A DNA stretch of 22,850 nt from a virus: the IMG/VR virus record IMGVR_UViG_3300017744_000175, positions 1-22,850 of that record; one strand, given 5' to 3'. Shown piece by piece: positions 15,051 through 21,182 of this stretch (position 1 is the first letter of the stretch; every line of letters starts with the position of its first letter). The notes under the pieces were generated by a model that had not been told where the DNA came from, searched no databases, and saw only the letters and a program-made list of their open reading frames with translations. Made by a program: the position numbers and the translations under genes.

Positions 15051-15297
15051 ATGGGTCTCTCCCTATACTAACATCTGCCATAAACTCTGAAAATCTATCT
15101 ATTAATGTTTTATTTGAAAAAGCTACTCCTTCTTTCCATTTTCTTCCTGTAGCTGTTTCTTCAAAATGTTTTTCTCCGTTATTATAAGCAACTTCTAAGA
15201 TTCCGCTTGAAGCGTGTAAGTACTTTACTTGTTTACCCCACTCTTCAGCTTCCATTTTTTCTTTGTGTTTTTTCACTTTATCACTATATTGCGTCAT
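15040..15297 (-). CDS. Unrecognised 85-aa charged protein in the replisome operon
   Basis: I do not recognise this protein. It has a highly charged N-terminal helix (about residues 4-24, Lys/Glu-rich), then a short region that looks beta-rich ('GILEVAYNNGEKHFEE'), and a C-terminal helix. No enzyme motif is seen. It overlaps the helicase gene by 14 bp and has AGGAG 8-9 nt before its ATG. It ends inside the ParB-like gene start. The tight packing between helicase and ParB-like/primase genes suggests a replication accessory role, but that rests on position only. Confidence 0.75.
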   Translation of the reverse strand: MTQYSDKVKKHKEKMEAEEWGKQVKYLHASSGILEVAYNNGEKHFEETATGRKWKEGVAFSNKTLIDRFSEFMADVSIGRDPYGK

Positions 15298-16639
15298 GAA
15301 TATCTTCTCCTGTTGATAGGCTATCTTTTATTGCATCTCTGTCTTTGGGATTCATAGTTGACTGGGGGCCTATCTTTAATGTTTCCCAGTCCATTACACT
15401 TGTAAATCCTTCCATTTTAGCACTTCTCATTTTAGTACAATTAAAAGTGATAGCCTCATCTTCTGGTGACCATGTTTCTAATGTAAAGGCTGCATCTGCT
15501 GCATCGAGAATACCTTTTGCAAATCTTGCCTCACCTGTACTGTCTGTTTGGTAAGGGGCAAACACAGGAATCTCATACTCCTGTGCAATACTTTTCAGAG
15601 TCTTACTAACTTCTATCTGCTCTGTCCAGTCATACTGTCCACTCTTGGAGGGAACATTGGAGCGTTTAACTTGATTTAAATAATCAACTACTATTACTCC
15701 ATAATCTGTTTGTGATACTTTACTCTCTAGTTCTTGTCTGATTCTAGAAAGACTAAGTACTGGGTCATATACTACATCTATCTGCTTATCTTTGTGCAGA
15801 GGTCGTGTCTGTAGTTTTTTGTGAAACTCATCAAAGTCTCGTGTTTGATTGAATTCAGGTACTAATGTTTCTCCGCCTTCAAATCTTCCTGCCCACCAGT
15901 CTGCTACTCTGTCCCACTCAGTAGTGGTCAAGTTTCGTGTAGCTAATCTGGAGATAGGTATGCGTGCACCTAATGCACACATTCTTTGTAAAATGGAACG
16001 ACTGTCCATTTCTATAGTAAAGTACATGGCGCTCTTTCCTTGTTCGTAAACATTGTTTGCAATATTACAACAAGTTATAGACTTACCAGCACCTCTTCGA
16101 CCACCTACTAATATTAAATCTCTCGGTGAGAATTTTAGTGATTGGTCATATTCATCATTGAGTCCTAATGGTAGATACTTCTTGAGATCTTTTTCTGAAT
16201 CAAATAGAGGAATTGTTTGCATATTCTCTTCGGGAGCTTTGAGATCAACTCGTTCTCCTACATCTAAAACAATTTGTTGTATTGCTTCTACATTTTCTTC
16301 TGCGGAAGATATTGCTACAGTCTTGTCTATGAATCCATCTAGCTCATTTAGTATTTCTACTTGTGTGTACTCATTTTTTACATATTCGAGCAGAACCCAA
16401 GCGTCAATATCTATATCAACAGCTTCGATTGCGAATACTTTTTCTTGTAATTTTCTATCGCGAATGGATAGTTTTAAGTCATCAAAAGAAGGTAGGGCAT
16501 TGAAATTTTTTATGTGAGTATCTATGACCTTGTGCAAGGACTGATAATCCGCGCCAAGATAATTTTGTCTTAGGTTTCCCCAAGTATCAAAATCTTCTTG
16601 CGTAATAATTTGCTTCAACAGAGCTGAAGTTAAGTTCAA
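15284..16639 (-). CDS. Replicative DnaB-type helicase
   Basis: This 451-residue hexameric RecA-fold helicase unwinds the fork. Walker A is GGRRGAGKS with Lys186, Walker B is VIVVDYLNQ with Asp319, the downstream 'FAPYQTD' carries the sensor Gln, and 'KMRSAKMEG' matches the arginine-finger region. The N-terminal part (about 1-150) is helical, like the DnaB N-domain. The start is TTG 16639 with a strong GGGAGGG Shine-Dalgarno 6 nt upstream. No in-frame ATG lies nearby. The Shine-Dalgarno follows directly after an intrinsic terminator that separates this gene from the regulator upstream, so expression may depend on read-through. Confidence 0.94.
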   Translation of the reverse strand: MNLTSALLKQIITQEDFDTWGNLRQNYLGADYQSLHKVIDTHIKNFNALPSFDDLKLSIRDRKLQEKVFAIEAVDIDIDAWVLLEYVKNEYTQVEILNELDGFIDKTVAISSAEENVEAIQQIVLDVGERVDLKAPEENMQTIPLFDSEKDLKKYLPLGLNDEYDQSLKFSPRDLILVGGRRGAGKSITCCNIANNVYEQGKSAMYFTIEMDSRSILQRMCALGARIPISRLATRNLTTTEWDRVADWWAGRFEGGETLVPEFNQTRDFDEFHKKLQTRPLHKDKQIDVVYDPVLSLSRIRQELESKVSQTDYGVIVVDYLNQVKRSNVPSKSGQYDWTEQIEVSKTLKSIAQEYEIPVFAPYQTDSTGEARFAKGILDAADAAFTLETWSPEDEAITFNCTKMRSAKMEGFTSVMDWETLKIGPQSTMNPKDRDAIKDSLSTGEDIHDAI

Positions 16640-16645
16640 TGTCTA

Positions 16646-16652
16646 CCCTCCC
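16646..16652 (-). promoter_or_regulatory. Strong ribosome binding site for a TTG-initiated helicase gene
   Basis: GGGAGGG lies 6 nt before TTG 16639, the best Shine-Dalgarno match in the window, paired with a weak start codon. It lies directly after the T-run of the terminator. Confidence 0.8.
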
Positions 16653-16656
16653 AGAT

Positions 16657-16687
16657 AAAAAAGTGCAAGAGAATGAATCCCTTGCAC
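16657..16687 (-). terminator. Intrinsic terminator/attenuator between regulator and helicase genes
   Basis: Read on the minus strand, GTGCAAGGGA pairs with TTCTCTTGCAC (ten pairs including one G-T) around a 5-nt loop, followed at once by six T. It lies 15 bp after the regulator's stop and just before the helicase Shine-Dalgarno. No promoter of the P1-P5 type follows it, so the helicase-primase genes would need partial read-through or antitermination. Confidence 0.88.
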
Positions 16688-16702
16688 AGAATTTTAAAAG
16701 AA

Positions 16703-17428
16703 TTAGCTAGATGCTTTTTCTTTTCTTGCAGCGCCGTCGTAATCAGCACAAGTTAGACCTCTTCTGGTCAACATTGTTTTAACGCCTCTTACAGTTTTGC
16801 CAATGTCATCTGCAATAGCTTCAACAGTTAAGTCTCCGATATTTTCGATGTCCGCCAAAGGATCAGCTTTGCTAGAACCTTTAGTTTCTTTTTGCTTAGG
16901 TATAGCGTTAATGTCGCCACTTCTAAGCAAGCTAAGAGCCTTTCCTCTAATTGAATTGACAGATTTGCCAAGGGCTTCTGCTATTTCTTCAACAAAAGAC
17001 CCACCATTTACCATTGAGGTAAAAGTAGCTTCTTCTTCGGGAGAGTAAGTTCTGACTGATTCAGGCTTCTCAGCTGGTTTTACATGGGAAGTAAGTTCCA
17101 TTGAAAGAATTTTCCCTTGTATTGATTTAGCAGAGAATTCTCCACCTTCAAATGAAGATGCGATATCTGCATATGTGTATGTTCCAGAGTTATCTGTTAC
17201 AAACGCTTGTAGTGTAGCTTCTTGATCTTCAGAAAAAGTTCTGTTAGATACTGATGAAGCAAGTTCTACATCGTGACCCATTTTTCTTAATTTGCTAGAG
17301 ACACTTCTTGTAGAAGTTTCTAACTCATCAGCTGCGTTAGCAACTGTGGCTTGTGAGATTGGTGACTCACTGCCTACGAAATCAACTAATTGTTGAGTTC
17401 TTTCATCTGTCCATTTTGGTAATGCCAT
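16703..17428 (-). CDS. Putative DNA-binding regulator with repeated HTH/SANT-like units
   Basis: This 241-residue protein is built of about four similar units. Three open with an aromatic-Ser/Thr-x-Glu motif (Trp6-Thr-Asp-Glu, Phe65-Ser-Glu, Tyr128-Ser-Pro-Glu), and all contain an Ile-Ala- or Val-Ala-type helix and a likely recognition helix of the form Ser-x-x-(V/I)-x-x-K-x-L (around residues 39-47, 99-107, 156-165, about 205-217). A Myb/SANT- or sigma region 4-like helical fold is plausible. The 118-aa protein at 20806-21162 contains one unit of the same kind, so the two are probably paralogues. It follows the ligase C-half gene by 2 bp and is followed by a terminator, as expected for an abundant protein. 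Target unknown; transcription control or nucleoid binding are guesses. Confidence 0.75.
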   Translation of the reverse strand: MALPKWTDERTQQLVDFVGSESPISQATVANAADELETSTRSVSSKLRKMGHDVELASSVSNRTFSEDQEATLQAFVTDNSGTYTYADIASSFEGGEFSAKSIQGKILSMELTSHVKPAEKPESVRTYSPEEEATFTSMVNGGSFVEEIAEALGKSVNSIRGKALSLLRSGDINAIPKQKETKGSSKADPLADIENIGDLTVEAIADDIGKTVRGVKTMLTRRGLTCADYDGAARKEKASS

Positions 17429-17430
17429 GA

Positions 17431-18183
17431 TTATTTTCCTATTTCGTTTAAGTTGGTTATTATTTTAACACCCCTTTCTTGGGCTGTCCTCGTTTTTGCG
17501 GACTCAATACCGCTTTCATTCACTAATATATTTACATCTTTAGTCAAACTACTTTTAACAAGATAGCCCAGTTTTTCTAAATATTCTGTTGCTTGAGCTT
17601 TTGTCTTGTAGCTTTTTAGTTTTCCAGAGATACAAACAACTTCTTGATTTTCTGTGGGTTTGGACACTTTTAGTGTCTGTATCCAGCGAAATGGAAGTCG
17701 TTCATATCCGTCAATAAACTCTTCGTAATACCAGTCCAATAAATGTTCTGTTGCTACTGGTCCGAGGCCTGCCTCCTTACAAGTGTCCTCACTAATCTCT
17801 GCCATGTTTTTGATAACAGAACAAAGTTTAGCGGAAGCTGACCGACCAATTAGTTTAATAGAGAAAGCGGGTAATAAGTCAACCAAATCAGTAGCCTTAC
17901 TACTTTGAATTTCTCTATGCAGTTTAACTGCTAGTTTTTCGGATTGCAGTGCCTCAATCATAATTTCTAGAGGCAGCTCGTATATATCATACAAATCTTG
18001 AATTTGTAGTTTTTCTACTGTGCGAGGTCCGAGACCTTTGATTTTGAGAGCTGAAGCAAAGTGTTCAATTTTCTTTGTTGTCTTACCACCACACTTGGTG
18101 TTATGACAGAAAAGCTGATCTTTTTCCCACACTAAGTCTAACATACATGATGGACAGACTTTTGGCGGGACTATTTGTTTCAT
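17431..18183 (-). CDS. NAD+-dependent DNA ligase, C-terminal subunit (Zn finger, HhH, BRCT)
   Basis: This 250-residue protein equals the C-terminal half of a bacterial LigA. Zinc cysteines are Cys10, Cys13, Cys26 and Cys31 (CPSC...CHNTKC). Helix-hairpin-helix motifs follow ('KIKGLGPRTVEKL' near residue 50 and a second around 'LIGRSASAKL'). A BRCT domain closes it (about 180-250, 'VVCISGKLKS...KLGYLVKSSLTKDVNILV'). It has no adenylation domain, so it must work with the N-terminal subunit at 19179-20138; T5 has a similar two-gene ligase. It is the first gene after P3, with a leader of about 20 nt containing an AGAGAG-type Shine-Dalgarno. Confidence 0.92.
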   Translation of the reverse strand: MKQIVPPKVCPSCMLDLVWEKDQLFCHNTKCGGKTTKKIEHFASALKIKGLGPRTVEKLQIQDLYDIYELPLEIMIEALQSEKLAVKLHREIQSSKATDLVDLLPAFSIKLIGRSASAKLCSVIKNMAEISEDTCKEAGLGPVATEHLLDWYYEEFIDGYERLPFRWIQTLKVSKPTENQEVVCISGKLKSYKTKAQATEYLEKLGYLVKSSLTKDVNILVNESGIESAKTRTAQERGVKIITNLNEIGK

Positions 18184-18210
18184 TCTTTCTCTCTTAATTT
18201 CTATTTATAT

Positions 18211-18239
18211 ATTATAGCAAAAATCAGTTGCCATGTCAA
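18211..18239 (-). promoter_or_regulatory. Promoter P3, consensus sigma-70, drives ligase C-half
   Basis: TTGACA (18234-18239), 17-bp spacer, TATAAT (18211-18216), then ATATAAATAG. The spacer starts TGGC as in P4. Unlike P2 and P4, no ATG lies at +1; the leader is about 20 nt. The -35 box contains the TGA stop of the GIY-YIG gene. Confidence 0.95.
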
Positions 18240-18607
18240 GAACTATTTTTCGGGAAGTCCTGTAGAATAAGCGAATCAATTTTGAAACACTCTGTATGAC
18301 CTCCAAACTTAAACATTGGAACATGTTTATCTTGCTTATAAATTTCATGTAGGTACTGTTCGTGTGCCCACACATTATAAAGAGTACTAGACCAAGTCTT
18401 TTGAATACGAATATCATATCCTTTAAAACCTCTACTACGCTTTATAATATGCCGCCAATCTTTTCCACTAGCTATGCCGACTTTGATGCACTCTCTTTCA
18501 AAAGTTCTTTCATTGACCAAGACTATACCGTAGAGAACTCCCTCTCTATCTTTTTCTTCGGGATGGTTCTCAAAATAAGTATGATTATACTTACCTATAC
18601 TTGGCAC
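18236..18607 (-). CDS. GIY-YIG-like endonuclease (T5orf172/Mug113 type)
   Basis: This 123-residue protein has a variant GIY-YIG layout: 'LYGIVLV' (25-31) for the first strand, 'KVGIAS' (42-47) for the second, an Arg/Lys-rich helix ending 'RGFKGYDIRI', a candidate catalytic Glu83 in 'AHEQYLH', and a closing 'FGGHTECF' (101-108). The family includes homing and restriction-type nucleases. It lies between the two halves of the split DNA ligase, which fits a mobile endonuclease (inference). The start is GTG 18607, sharing a base with the upstream TAG (TAGTG). Its final codons and TGA stop run into the -35 box of P3. Confidence 0.75.
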   Translation of the reverse strand: MPSIGKYNHTYFENHPEEKDREGVLYGIVLVNERTFERECIKVGIASGKDWRHIIKRSRGFKGYDIRIQKTWSSTLYNVWAHEQYLHEIYKQDKHVPMFKFGGHTECFKIDSLILQDFPKNSS

Positions 18608-19179
18608 TACTGCTCGTCAAACCAGTTGTAAACAGCATCGTCTAACCACTCCTGTGGAACTATACCACTATCTTCGTATTCTTCCCACCACTCAAAATCG
18701 TCTGGTAGTTCGTCTATACCTAATTCTTCGCATAGTTGTTCTACAAAGTCGTCACCGTCTGTTTCTTCATAAGAAGTGTTGCCCTTACTATCTGACCAAG
18801 CAACTCCCACAAAGTTTCTAAACTCATCTTCGTAATTCATTCGTAGATTTGTTTTCATATATCCAGCTAAATGCCCTAACATTTCTATTGGGGGTGACCA
18901 AGCTGAGTACCCATAAACTTGAGTCTCTTCTACTTCTTCAATATTGCACCACTTTGCTCCAACATTATCACAGTACCAACTATAACTATCACAAAGATAA
19001 GCATCTTCATCAAATTCTGGTTCAGCTGCTTGCATAAAGGGTTGTTTTTCTAGTTCTATTGCTTCTGTAACCTCCCAAGAGTTATCCTCCCAAGTACGGG
19101 TGTAGGTATGCATTTTGAATGATTCTGTAAAATCTACTTCTTTTTCCGCTGTTATATAAAATGATACATGATTTGCCAT
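18607..19179 (-). CDS. YubB/Api92-like (DUF1281) acidic protein
   Basis: This is a 190-residue, very acidic protein rich in Asp, Glu and Trp. Its opening MANHVSFYIT, the middle 'DNVGAKWCN' and 'YGYSAWSPPIEML', and the following 'YEDE' match, from memory, the plasmid YubB / phage Api92 family (DUF1281, ferredoxin-like fold). That family often sits in accessory regions of plasmids and phages, and its function is not established. The C-terminal 50 residues carry a dense run of Asp/Glu/Trp, so a DNA-mimic role (anti-restriction or anti-nuclease) is conceivable but unproven. The ATG has AAGGAG upstream and overlaps the ligase N-half stop as TAATG, so both are in one operon from P4. Confidence 0.75.
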   Translation of the reverse strand: MANHVSFYITAEKEVDFTESFKMHTYTRTWEDNSWEVTEAIELEKQPFMQAAEPEFDEDAYLCDSYSWYCDNVGAKWCNIEEVEETQVYGYSAWSPPIEMLGHLAGYMKTNLRMNYEDEFRNFVGVAWSDSKGNTSYEETDGDDFVEQLCEELGIDELPDDFEWWEEYEDSGIVPQEWLDDAVYNWFDEQ

Positions 19180-20138
19180 TAGACTCTCCTTACTATTCGT
19201 GGAATAATTTCTCCACTTCTAATTACTTCTACTCTACAACCAATCTCTAAGTCTAAATCAGATATATAACGCATGTTATGTAAAGTTGCTTTACTTACCA
19301 TTGCACCATCAATCTCAACAGGTTCTAAGTATGCTACTGGAGCAACTACTCCTGACTTACCCACATTCCAAACAACATCTAGTAGGGTTGTCTCAACTCC
19401 TTCTTGTATTTGTTTAAGAGCATAGGCTCCTCGTGGATGGTGTGCGGTGTATCCTCTACTTTCAAACTCTTTATGATTGTCTATGCGAAACACAAGTCCA
19501 TCGTCTGGGTACTGAGTCCAATTACTCATTGTAGCAGTACAGAAAAAAGAATCTTGTAAGAATATCATATCTTCAGCCCATAACGTATTCCAGCTTTCTT
19601 GTAAGCCATACGCTATAAAGCGCAGTTCTCTTTCACGAAATTCGTCTGTGGACTTTAGATTGAGTGCACCCGCTGCATAGTTGCGGGCATTTTTGATAGT
19701 CTTAGGGGCAACAACTTCGCCAGTAACTTGGACAATGTTCTGAACCTTCATACCATCAAAGTTTAAATGTTCAGGAACTAAGGTAGAGATATGGTTTGTT
19801 ATATCCAAACCACGCTTACCATCGCCTCTTGTTAATGCACGAAGTAGTTGTCCTTCGACATATAATAATGACACAGCAGCCCCATCTAACTTGGGTGTTA
19901 CAAGGACTGAACCCTTGTAGTTGTTAAATGGATCTTTTGTGCCAATCTCATTGGAAAATACCTTTTGTAATGAATACATAGGATACATATGAGGTACTCT
20001 GTTATCTGTTGAAGATGAACCAACTTCCTCATAGTCTATTAACTTAGCTAATCTATCAAACTGTGTGTCTGACATTGTTGGATTGCCATTATAGTAATCT
20101 CTTGATGCTGAGTCTAATACTTCTTTTAAATTTTCCAT
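19179..20138 (-). CDS. NAD+-dependent DNA ligase, N-terminal (adenylation + OB) subunit
   Basis: This 319-residue protein carries the catalytic half of an NAD+ ligase. A domain Ia-like segment comes first (YYNGNPTMSDTQFDRL, residues 15-30), which binds the NMN part of NAD+. Next is the nucleotidyltransferase with adenylated Lys83 (TPKLDGAA), 'TRGDGKRGLD', 'ARNYAAGAL', 'DDGLVFRID' and the final Lys-Gln. An OB fold follows (VGKSGVVAPVAYLEPV ... 'VSKATLHN'). It ends right after 'EIIPRIVRRV', exactly where bacterial LigA continues into the zinc finger, which is a separate gene here (17431-18183). ATG 20138 is 6 nt after the P4 -10 box. No later Met occurs before residue 22, so a leaderless mRNA is the simplest reading. 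Confidence 0.94.
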   Translation of the reverse strand: MENLKEVLDSASRDYYNGNPTMSDTQFDRLAKLIDYEEVGSSSTDNRVPHMYPMYSLQKVFSNEIGTKDPFNNYKGSVLVTPKLDGAAVSLLYVEGQLLRALTRGDGKRGLDITNHISTLVPEHLNFDGMKVQNIVQVTGEVVAPKTIKNARNYAAGALNLKSTDEFRERELRFIAYGLQESWNTLWAEDMIFLQDSFFCTATMSNWTQYPDDGLVFRIDNHKEFESRGYTAHHPRGAYALKQIQEGVETTLLDVVWNVGKSGVVAPVAYLEPVEIDGAMVSKATLHNMRYISDLDLEIGCRVEVIRSGEIIPRIVRRV

Positions 20139-20144
20139 TTATAT

Positions 20145-20173
20145 ATTATACAATTTTTTCGAAGCCATGTCAA
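20145..20173 (-). promoter_or_regulatory. Promoter P4, consensus sigma-70, drives ligase N-half (leaderless)
   Basis: TTGACA (20168-20173), 17-bp spacer starting TGGC, TATAAT (20145-20150), ATATAA, then ATG with its A at predicted +1. The stretch from the -10 box through the start codon is identical to P2, including the following GGAAAA. Confidence 0.95.
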
Positions 20174-20182
20174 GACTTATTT

Positions 20183-20485
20183 TCAGGATTGGTAAATTTC
20201 ATCTAATATATCTTTGAAGTGTTCTTCCAAGATACCTTTAGCTTCCGCTAAGGATAAAATTTCTACCAGTCCTTCAAATAACCCTCTAGAATTATTGAAA
20301 TCCAGCTTCATTGCTAACCCGTCTTTAGATGGCTTAAAATCGCCATCAAAATCAAGGTAATATTTTCTTAGATGTAAGTATTCAACATCTCGAAAAGTAT
20401 TGATAGTAAGTCTAATTTGTTCGGTTGCTTCTTCATTCTCGGAGATAATCTTTTCGTATATCTCTGGAGCCTCATGCAACATCAT
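20183..20485 (-). CDS. PC4-like putative ssDNA-binding/transcription coactivator protein
   Basis: This 100-residue protein has a central segment 'IRLTINTFRDVEYLHLRKYY' followed by a Asp-Gly-containing turn, 'KPSKDGLAM' and 'LFEGLVEIL'. A four-stranded sheet of the form strand-turn-'LRKYY'-'KPxKxG' then a helix is the pattern of the PC4/Sub1 family, which binds ssDNA or melted promoters. The family call is mine from pattern and is moderately sure. Phage PC4-like proteins may help replication or transcription. It overlaps the 88-aa gene as ATGA and is the last gene before P4. Confidence 0.65.
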   Translation of the reverse strand: MMLHEAPEIYEKIISENEEATEQIRLTINTFRDVEYLHLRKYYLDFDGDFKPSKDGLAMKLDFNNSRGLFEGLVEILSLAEAKGILEEHFKDILDEIYQS

Positions 20486-20748
20486 CGTTTATTCCTCAGT
20501 ACAGAACTAAGGGGTTGAATGTTAGTTACATTTTTAGGCAACAATAATCGGTAAGAATCAGTATCCCAACAAAATAAAAGAACCGAATCCTTTGTTTCTT
20601 TGGCTCGGTTCTTTTTACTTTGTATATACTTATTATCAAAATCTAAAGTACAAACATTGTACTTGAGTTTTCGAGAGTTAGTACTTCGGTATGTGATGAT
20701 TGCGTCTCCACAATTCTTCACTTGACTTATAAAGTCTTGCTTTTTCAC
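20482..20748 (-). CDS. Unrecognised conserved-looking 88-aa protein, GTG start
   Basis: I do not recognise a functional family. The protein is basic in its first half ('YRSTNSRKLKYNVCTLDFDNKYI'), then has 'VLLFCWDTDSYRLL' and ends 'VTNIQPLSSVLRNKR'. The closing 'FxWDTDSxR...V..I.PLSSVL' pattern looks conserved in marine phages, from memory. The start is GTG 20748 with GGAG 7 nt upstream. A hairpin (20759-20794) ends on the first G of that site. Inside the gene is an 11-bp perfect inverted repeat (20576-20615) followed by T-rich sequence, resembling a terminator or attenuator. It lies in the P5 operon between the small DNA-binding protein and the PC4-like protein. Confidence 0.75.
   Translation of the reverse strand: MKKQDFISQVKNCGDAIITYRSTNSRKLKYNVCTLDFDNKYIQSKKNRAKETKDSVLLFCWDTDSYRLLLPKNVTNIQPLSSVLRNKR
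20576..20615. repeat. 11-bp perfect inverted repeat inside the 88-aa gene, terminator-like
   Basis: AAAAGAACCGA (20576-20586) and TCGGTTCTTTT (20605-20615) are perfect reverse complements around an 18-nt spacer. T-rich sequence follows on both strands. It lies wholly within coding sequence. A premature terminator or an RNA-structure element is possible; the long loop makes it a weak intrinsic terminator. Confidence 0.6.
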
Positions 20749-20758
20749 TATAATACTC

Positions 20759-20794
20759 CATTACTATTAAGAAAACTCTTTCTCTTTAGTAATG
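20759..20794 (-). promoter_or_regulatory. Hairpin abutting the GTG ribosome binding site
   Basis: CATTACTA and TAGTAATG are perfect 8-bp arms, with AAGA/TCTT pairing inside across a 2-nt bulge. On the minus strand the 3' arm ends at the first G of the GGAG site (20756-20759). No T-run follows, so it is not an intrinsic terminator. It may protect or tune ribosome access, or mark an RNA-processing point between the two genes. Confidence 0.5.
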
Positions 20795-20805
20795 GGTAGT
20801 ATTAA

Positions 20806-21162
20806 TTAGTTATTTATTGCGTTGATAACACCTGTAAAGTATACTGATGCTTTGCCTGTCAATTTGTCAATGATGTCGTCATCGATTTCTTGACCAGCGT
20901 CACTCAATGCATCTTTCAATGACTGAGCAGCGTCAGCTTTACTTACTCTAGTACTACCGCCACCTGAGGCTTTAGCTGTACCAGTTGCAGGGGCTTTCTT
21001 GACATACACGCCAGCTTTAGTCAAAATCATTCTGACTCCGTTAGGGCTTTCGCCTAACTCTTCAGCTATATCTTTTACAATCTCCATTGAAGTTTCTGGA
21101 GTTGGTTCAGCTTCTGTGTACATCTCAACGGCTTGAGCTTTGGATTCATCTGTCCATGCCAT
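20806..21162 (-). CDS. Small putative DNA-binding protein with one WTDE/HTH unit
   Basis: This 118-residue protein has an N-terminal helical unit opening Ala-Trp-Thr-Asp-Glu and ending 'GESPNGVRMILTKAGVYVKK' (about residues 2-57). The unit resembles those repeated in the 241-aa regulator at 16703-17428. An Ala/Gly/Ser/Thr-rich linker (about 57-72) and an acidic helical C-domain (about 75-118) follow, perhaps for dimerisation. I chose ATG 21162, not an ATG 27 codons upstream, because AAGGAG lies 7 nt before it and the upstream ATG sits at the predicted transcription start. It is the first gene after P5, with a leader of about 80 nt. A transcription or nucleoid role is inferred. Confidence 0.75.
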   Translation of the reverse strand: MAWTDESKAQAVEMYTEAEPTPETSMEIVKDIAEELGESPNGVRMILTKAGVYVKKAPATGTAKASGGGSTRVSKADAAQSLKDALSDAGQEIDDDIIDKLTGKASVYFTGVINAINN

Positions 21163-21169
21163 GCGTCTT

Positions 21170-21175
21170 CTCCTT
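21170..21175 (-). promoter_or_regulatory. Consensus ribosome binding site fixing the 118-aa start
   Basis: AAGGAG lies 7 nt before ATG 21162. It decides against the 145-residue version that would begin at 21243. Confidence 0.85.
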
Positions 21176-21182
21176 TTTGTAC

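Noticed and set aside
16640-16668. TTGCAC - 17 bp - TAGACA as a possible helicase promoter
   Set aside because: Each box matches only about half of the consensus, the spacer is the terminator T-run and Shine-Dalgarno, and it shares none of the flanks of P1-P5.
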